From Epinephelus fuscoguttatus (Eukaryota; Chordata; Actinopteri; Perciformes; Serranidae): a stretch of DNA of 64,000 bases. Below are positions 48,651-64,000 of the stretch, piece after piece (the first letter of the stretch is position 1; each line of letters starts with the position of its first letter). The position numbers and the translations under genes are program-made. A model generated the notes under the pieces. The model worked only from the letters and a program-made list of their open reading frames with translations, was not told where the DNA came from and ran no database searches. The stretch is from NCBI RefSeq assembly GCF_011397635.1, contig NC_064771.1, forward strand, positions 9,239,379 through 9,303,378, written 5' to 3'.

Positions 48651-50172
48651 CATTAGAGAGTAGGATGAGACTCTTAGTCCAACACGCATTAACAGGCCTG
48701 CAAAGTTTTGGAGAAATGTCAACATACATCAGTTCCCTAATGTTAAGAAAGTAGCAATCATCACGCTCAGTATGTTTTGATCAACATGCATATGTAAATC
48801 AAGCATTTCGCACAACATTGTTAAACACTGTTTTTCATTACCTTAATTTGTGTTGGTTTGCATACTGAAAACGTCTGGCCCAGCTAAATTTCTTGGTTTT
48901 AAAATCTGGACCAGTTGAATTTATAATTGAATAGCCCTGCTCTACAGGTTGGAGCCGAAGTAGAGTATTACATTGACTTCACTATTGCTGCCAGTAAACA
49001 GAAGGACTTACTGTAGATGGAGCCATCAAAAGTGGTGATGCGACACCATTGCAGAAGTAAGTGCAGGCTCACACCAACCACACTCCTCTGACCTGCAGAG
49101 GTGACACAGCTGCTACAAGACATCCATAAACAAGGAAAGGACATTTTTCGGATGAGGATGAAGGACTAGGACTAAGGACTTGACACCAGATGCTGCAAAA
49201 ATAAGGCCAGGAGAATCATTAAAGAACTTAGACACCTAGATAACTTTTCCCTGTAGATATCTACTTTGATTATCATTGTCCCACAAGACAGGCAGAGACA
49301 CAGATGAAGGACTGAAAGAGGTTTTCTAATGTCAATGGAATCACTTGAAAACAACTCCCCAGAAAAGTGGACAATACTAATACTGGACATATTCCAGGGT
49401 TCTAACAGTCATGGAAAACCTGGAAAAGTCATAGAATTTTTCCTGGCCTGGAAAAGTCATGGAATTAGTAAATCATTGAAAGTTGAAAAATGGGATTTTG
49501 CTGTGTGTAAAAAAATTCTAACAGTAATCTTCAATTGATAACCTTCCACATAATGTAACAAATACCCCTTTGTAGATACTCTTCTCCCATTGCCAGTAGA
49601 CCAGAGCAGCTCTGCACCAGGTGAGTATGCCTTTTTTGTGTGTGTCTCCTTCAACGTCACAGACAGGCAACAGAGAACAGGTAAACAGTAGAGAGGTCCA
49701 TGGAGGCCTATGAAAACTTTATGGTGGTTACTTCTTTTAATGTATCCCTTAGTTATTCAGTCTCTATTTCAAACTTGGTGCAAACTAATTTGGATTGATG
49801 TTTGAGCACTGCTTGGGTGGAGATGGACAGTATTTTAAGACGGCTTGTCATTGCATCTTGCCGCTAAAAGGGCTAAATTAGCACGTTCACCCTGGTGTTG
49901 TGTTCCCATCGGTGCAGATCAGAGCCAGAGGTGATAAATACCCACGTCTACTGCAGAGTCATTTGACCTGGGTGTGAATACCAGTTTAAACCTTTCAAAT
50001 AAAATTAAAAGGCCAGATGTTAGTGGCTATTAGCAGTTTTTTGGAAAAGGGGCTATAAAGGTACATTATTTTATGTGGCTCTCAATGTAACATAGCTCAC
50101 ACTGACGTGACATTTCAGTCACCATCACTTATGTTTTCCATTTTCTCCCTTCATGTATGCTAGTTGAAATTA
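48651..50172. other. Spacer, no gene seen
   Basis: Contains a GTCATGGAAAACCTGGAAAA repeat patch at about 49405-49465 of a kind common in vertebrate spacers. Open frames are unsupported. Confidence 0.4.
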
Positions 50173-50603
50173 TGGTGCGTTCGTTTTGTACTCAGAGGTC
50201 AGAAATTCCCAGTTCCCAGTTGGTTTAGTTTAAACTCGAAAGCACCCTAAGATCGGATTTCCAACTCGGAAACTCAGAGCAACCGCATCAACCCTGACTT
50301 ACGAATTCAAGATGGCTGCCGGTCACATACATAGTGAGAAAACACTCTGCTAAAGTACTGTTTATAGCAATTTTATCTTATTTGTTTTAGGTCAGCCTCA
50401 TCTGCGGCGTTCATCAGTTGGAGTGCATGATGTTTTTGAAGCTGTCTATACTCCGAAAGTGCAAGGGAAACAAAGGCTTTCTTGTGGGCGTCCATGTTTT
50501 TTGCAACTTGTCCACCGTTGTCAGCTAGAATGCAAAAACTGCTGTCAACTCAGAGGTGACGTCATTCCCACTTACGACCTCCGAGTACAAAACGAACGCA
50601 CCA
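50173..50603. mobile_element. PIF/Harbinger-like MITE with perfect ends
   Basis: The outer 21 bases at each side (TGGTGCGTTCGTTTTG..) are perfect inverted repeats, and similarity continues inward (GAGGTC). TTA flanks both sides (50170-50172 and 50604-50606), the usual PIF/Harbinger target duplication. It is 431 bp and non-coding. Confidence 0.78.
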
Positions 50604-53039
50604 TTATGTTTGAAAAGAGATTGAGACACAACACATGAGTGTAGGGGCTTCCCAATGTCCCTTGCCAGAAATCCATAGGCCCAGTATACAGCCAGTCCAC
50701 AAGCTGGTTTAGGATAGGCTACAGATGTAGATATGGGCAACTTGTGATAGGAAAACAAAGACTTAATCAGTTTTAATATTTTCTCCTATTTTTATTTATT
50801 TATTATTATACATATAGTTTATAGTCTTTAACTCCACACTAAAAAGTCCCATACGTGGCTATATAACGTTAACTGTCACTGAAACTTTGATTCCTGTTTG
50901 TTTCGTACGGGGATTTACTCACAGGACCTGCAGGTCTTGCTGTTCTTTCTTGGCTGATAGTTACCTGGCTAGCTAGCAAGCAATGAGTGTTAGCTTAAAT
51001 TACAGCATTAGCCTTATCATTTAATCTACAAATGCACATTATTTGGTAAATGCACAATAACTTAAATATATCTTGACATTTTTTGCGAGTAAAACATACA
51101 TTCTCAAATAAGCTTAACAATTAACAAAAAAGCTAAAGCTCCGTCCCGCCAGGCTTACACATTATTGACTGTCTACTCATTTACAGCACGATAGCCACAC
51201 TCATAACCTCACCTCAATAACATCTTAAAGTAGTAGAAAAATACTGTTGATTTTATTTCAGGAATTTAACCAAAAGCCCATTGAAAAAAAAACTGACTTT
51301 GAGTGGAGTAAACCGTTAGTGGGAAAATGCTAACTCGTTTTCATTTTACACAGTAAATACAACAACACGCGATATGCTTTATGCTTTATTAACAGGGTAA
51401 AGTAGGTTTTAGTTCAGTAATGACATGAGCTAATACCAGAGCAGACTTTAATGCCAATATCTTAACCAATAACTCACACATTTAAACTGGATAACAAAAG
51501 CAAAGTAAATTCTGACAATTTGTTAGTGACATTCACATATAGGCACTGAAAAAGTACAAAAAAAATTAAACAGTCACACACAAATAAATACACAGGTACA
51601 ATTTCATATTAGCTATCCTAAATATGCAAAAGATGAGGCGTCAAACATTTTCAAGTGCAATAGGTAAGACATTACAGTACAGAAACCTCATGAGCCTTTT
51701 AAAATAATAACAGGCTCTGGTTTGGCATTGTTTTGTCTATGCTAACACCTGATCTTCCCTCTATATGCTCTAAAAGACAAGCATTGACCTCAAAAGCACC
51801 TCATACACCACCAACGTAACTGCAGCAAAAATCAATTAACCCCTATTTCATCAGGGGGGTTACAAGATTCCTTGCTGATTTCAGTACCGGTTTGCAGACA
51901 ACCATCCATCCATCGCTCTTTTTACATACACATTAACCGCAAACACGAGTGTAGGGTCCCTCGGGTGTCAGCTATGCCACATGTGAAAGGTTTCAAGCTT
52001 GGTAATGTCTCCAATTTTGCTTAAGAATCGGATATAAAATTAGCTGTAATAACATTCATTATAACAAAGGTTTATACAGAGGAGGTTACCCAGAAAAAAG
52101 GCATATGTATTGTATACTGTGAAAAAGGTGCAATATGTTTGCAGGTTAGTTTTATAGTTTGGTAAGACTGCTAGGTGCTAGACAAAGCCCTGTTTTGAAG
52201 CTTTATACTGGTTACAATTCCACTACGGAGTGTGTCAGCTATAATTAAAGGAAAATCGTCTCAATGCTCATAAAAAAGCTCCTAAGAATTCTAATACCAG
52301 TTTTCACCACTAGACCATTTTCTTTAAAAAGGATCCACATCCCTATGTGTTTTTAATCTTCATGCTGTCTTCATTCAATGACAATCAAAAGCTTTGCCTC
52401 ATCTTTCTGCTATTTTTCACTGTCTGGTCTGTTAGACAGAAATAAAACTGTTTCCCCCAAAACCAAAAATGCTTATACTGTATGTGGTGCAAAACCATTA
52501 TTAGACATCTCAATGTTTTATAGTTTATATGCTGAGTGTCCATAATGCCCAGGAAATAGTGAAAATAACAATCTGCAGATTGTCTTTTGCAAGACAGCAG
52601 CTTTTTAGCATTTAGTGGGATCATCAGTCCTACACATTCAAAACACAACAGGTTTAACTATCCAAACTATAGCCTATACTGTAGATCACTCACTACTAAA
52701 CGCTTCCTGTATCTCATTGACCTGTTTTATTGTTGCCCCAATGGGCTGATGTAGTCCAGTTGAAGACACACTTCAGTGCTCATAAGAAACCTGAAGTGAC
52801 TTGAACACAGTGGGGAGAGAAGTTTCCAGTCTGGATTCCTTTTCTAAAGTTTTGGGTAGGATTTTGTACTTGAAATCCAACGGCATCTTGGCACTATAAA
52901 TGTAAGCACAAGTGTTGCTGTAATCAACACTAGCTCAAAATTGTTTCATATTTGGGAAATGCACTTATTTGCTCTCTTGCTGGCAGTTTGATAAGAATAT
53001 CGATACCATACCACTGTCTTTTCCAAATGGTAACCTGTA
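50604..53039. other. Spacer / possible cdr2l 3' UTR region
   Basis: Nothing coding was seen. TTTATT motifs (minus-strand AATAAA) near 50790-50805 could be distal poly(A) signals for cdr2l, but the 3' end of that gene cannot be fixed from sequence. Confidence 0.35.
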
Positions 53040-53400
53040 CAAAATGAAGGTAATGTGGAATTACCAAAAATTGCAGTGCCACTAACGGCCACTTGAAGCT
53101 GGCTCCAAAAGCCAGTCAATCCCCATAGACTTTGTAACACAAGTAAACATGTTTACAGCCTGGTAAAAACAAAATGCGGTCAATAGCTAACTTCCCTCTT
53201 CATGACAACTGTACAGGGGCTGAATTTTTATATAACCTCTTTAAATTTTATTAAGGCTTAAAGTTATGCATAATTAAGGGTGTGGTCACTGTGAACTGAC
53301 AGGCTGTCAGCAAGGTGTCTCCACAGTCAGATCCACCCCTCACTCTACAAATATGGTCACTCCTAGCAGAAAACCAAGTGACAAATCAGTGTTCTGAGCA
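53040..53400. repeat. Dispersed repeat 'B' copy 3
   Basis: Best-preserved copy in the window: AAAATTGCAGTGCC, GGCCACTTGAAGCTGGCTCC, AAACATGTTTACAGCCTGGTA, AAGTTATGCATAATTAAGGG, CCACCCCTCACTCTACAAAT. Ends are approximate. Confidence 0.65.
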
Positions 53401-55489
53401 AATTATTGATAACTTACAGTTTGTGCAACAGTCCACCTTCCACCTTCTCTTCACCTTTTTCTGTCTCTCTCTCCATCTCTCTCATTGTCAGATTTTTGAC
53501 CAGTAAAAATCTGCTGGAACTTAAATCTTATAGTTAAATCTCTCTGGTCATAATGTCTTGTAAGAATATGTCCTCTGAGAAAATGTAGGCCTAACACCAT
53601 GTCCTAACAGCAAGCGTCTCTCTCTGTTCACACTGAATCCTTTAAACATGCACTGCTATTACATCATGTAAACCACTGTACAGTACCTATCAGCTGTGTG
53701 CTTATGTAAACGTAGGATATCAAGTGTTCGCTTGAGATCATACTGAAGATATAACCATTTAAAAGATGAGTGAATACTTGCTGTCCTCCTACTTTGTACT
53801 TTTTAAACAGAAAACACGTTTTATATTGTGATACTTGAAATTACATACAATATAGCTAACAGCAGGAAGGTTGTTTTTAGTGATGGTCATTCAATGAAAC
53901 CTTCCACGAAGCTCTGTGTTGTGGGTTTGCAGGTTTGCCAGTTGGGCAGGGCCATTTGGCTTTCTTACCAGGCTGGGTTAGGGCAGATTTTTAAAAAATT
54001 CCTAACCCACGCATCATTACAAGATGGCAACAGCCACAATCCTTGTCTTGTCTAACCCCAGATTCGCAAGTTCAAGTGATCATTTTAGCCTAAACCATTA
54101 TCTTTTCCTAACCCCAACCAAGTGCTTTTGCACATAAGCAGAACCAGACCTTAAACACAGTGTTGTCAAACCATGAAACAGTGAGACAAGAATATTTTGA
54201 AGCACTTTGCCATTGGTTTGCAAATCTGGGGTTATCATCAAGCCACGACCCAAAATTATTATGTACCTTTATTAAGCAGGATAATGCGAAATGTGAGCTT
54301 TGATAAGATATTAATGGGTGAGTTATACAGTCTATAGTTTCTTTGCTAAACATGAAGCTGCAGCATGATTACCTACATAGCTAATGACTCAACACAGGAG
54401 TAAACAGCTAACATTATTCTGTCCAAAGCTAACGGTATCCACCTTTTAAAGCTTTCTAATTAACATGTTATATTTTGTTTAGTTAATCTGCTAGAAAACT
54501 AAGTAAAAACAGTTTGTGGTTTCTGTTCTCAGCCAAGAAATTCTTTGGCGCAGATCATAAAACTGTAACGTGTCAATGTTGATAGAGCCAGGCTAGCTGT
54601 TTCCCTGTCTAAGCTAGGCTAACCGGCTTCTGTAACTTTATGTTTACCATACGGACATCAAAGTGGTATCAATCTTTTTATCTAACTGCCAGGAAAAAAG
54701 CTATTCCTCAAACCTCTAGATAAAACCTGCGAGGCACCACAAACTTTAAAAAGCAGTAGGAAGGTCACACACTGAGGACGGTGCAGGAGGGCAGCAATGC
54801 CATCCACACTAAAGGCTTATTTAAATTTTTAACAGTGTTCATTTGTATAGTGATATATGATGGGGGAAGAACTATTAGCACCTCGACTTCATCCGAGACT
54901 GACAGCACTGTGGCCTGAGAGGAGCAATCTTTGTCTTTCTTAGTGTAATTAGCTTATAGCCTACAAATGTTAGTAGAGTCCATTATAATAACAGGTACAG
55001 CTCATGTTAATATTAGTTTTAGATTTCCACTCATGTTTTCATCAGAGATGCAAATTTCCAAGTGTTATTTTGTGAAGCTTTAACATTTAGTGCACTTGTG
55101 AGGCTCCTGTGAGGCATATTGCTGTTATTGTGTTATTGTGGTATATGCCTAAAGTAGTCAGGCAGTGAAGCCAGTATATATTTAGTAGGAACACTAAATA
55201 AAATAAAGGTAATCTCAATCTTAACAAATCCATCCATGTTTTATATATATGACTGAATTCTGCAAAGTTTTAAAACTGATCACATGCATATCAGATTCTT
55301 GTATACGCTGCAAGGTTTCGGTTCTGGATGAAACCGTGCACCCTAATTTGACCTAAACTGAACTGTACTTGAATTTAGTGATGTTCAAACTAGCACCTTC
55401 TATAAGAATGTTTAAGCCTCTGTTAACAAACTCTAGCACCTAACACTGAAATAACATACTATTGTCCTCTCTAAACCCAATCAGTACCA
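53401..55489. other. Spacer / possible cdr2l 3' UTR
   Basis: Adjoins the cdr2l stop, so the upper part is likely 3' UTR. No other feature was recognised. Confidence 0.35.

Positions 55490-64000
<8,511 letters not shown>

Overview
The window is a piece of vertebrate nuclear DNA, almost certainly from a teleost fish and probably a percomorph. It has small coding exons with GT/AG introns, vertebrate-type tRNA genes, and intergenic and intronic DNA packed with hAT, PIF/Harbinger, Tc1 and LINE remnants typical of fish. No species is named because nothing in the sequence fixes it.

Four protein genes can be read. (1) spag9 (JIP4 scaffold), minus strand, about 1-23403: the ATG exon plus three following exons are present, along with a second, alternative first exon at 4712-4881 that encodes a membrane-spanning N-terminus. 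The rest of the gene lies beyond base 1. (2) daglb (diacylglycerol lipase beta), minus strand, 25761-37283: all 15 coding exons can be joined in frame to a 676-residue protein with its Ser/Asp/His triad. (3) mrpl58 (ict1), plus strand, 40152-42469: six exons, 194 residues, GGQ motif. (4) cdr2l, minus strand, 55490-60008: five exons including the stop; its first coding exon is not visible and should lie beyond base 64000. Three tRNA genes (Gln-CTG, initiator Met, Arg-TCG) surround mrpl58 between 39911 and 44097.

Base 1-23.4 kb is mostly spag9 introns with many dispersed repeats, including a three-layer nested stack at 1.2-3.3 kb. 23.4-25.8 kb is the spag9/daglb spacer with a palindromic CRE-like site. 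25.8-37.3 kb is daglb, whose introns carry a minisatellite-filled inverted-repeat element, a Tc1 copy and a hAT MITE. 37.3-44.1 kb holds mrpl58 and the tRNAs. 44.1-55.5 kb is repeat-rich spacer with an LTR-retrotransposon fossil, a hAT transposase relic and an unrecognised coding-like segment. 55.5-64 kb is cdr2l with PIF/Harbinger-type insertions in its introns.

The genes do not form one pathway: JIP4 is a motor/JNK scaffold, DAGL-beta makes 2-arachidonoylglycerol, MRPL58 rescues stalled mitoribosomes, and CDR2L is a cytoplasmic coiled-coil protein. From memory, MRPL58 and CDR2L are also neighbours on human 17q25 and SPAG9 is on 17q21, so part of this order is ancestral linkage. The most interesting signal is the alternative spag9 promoter and exon, which appears conserved from fish to human.
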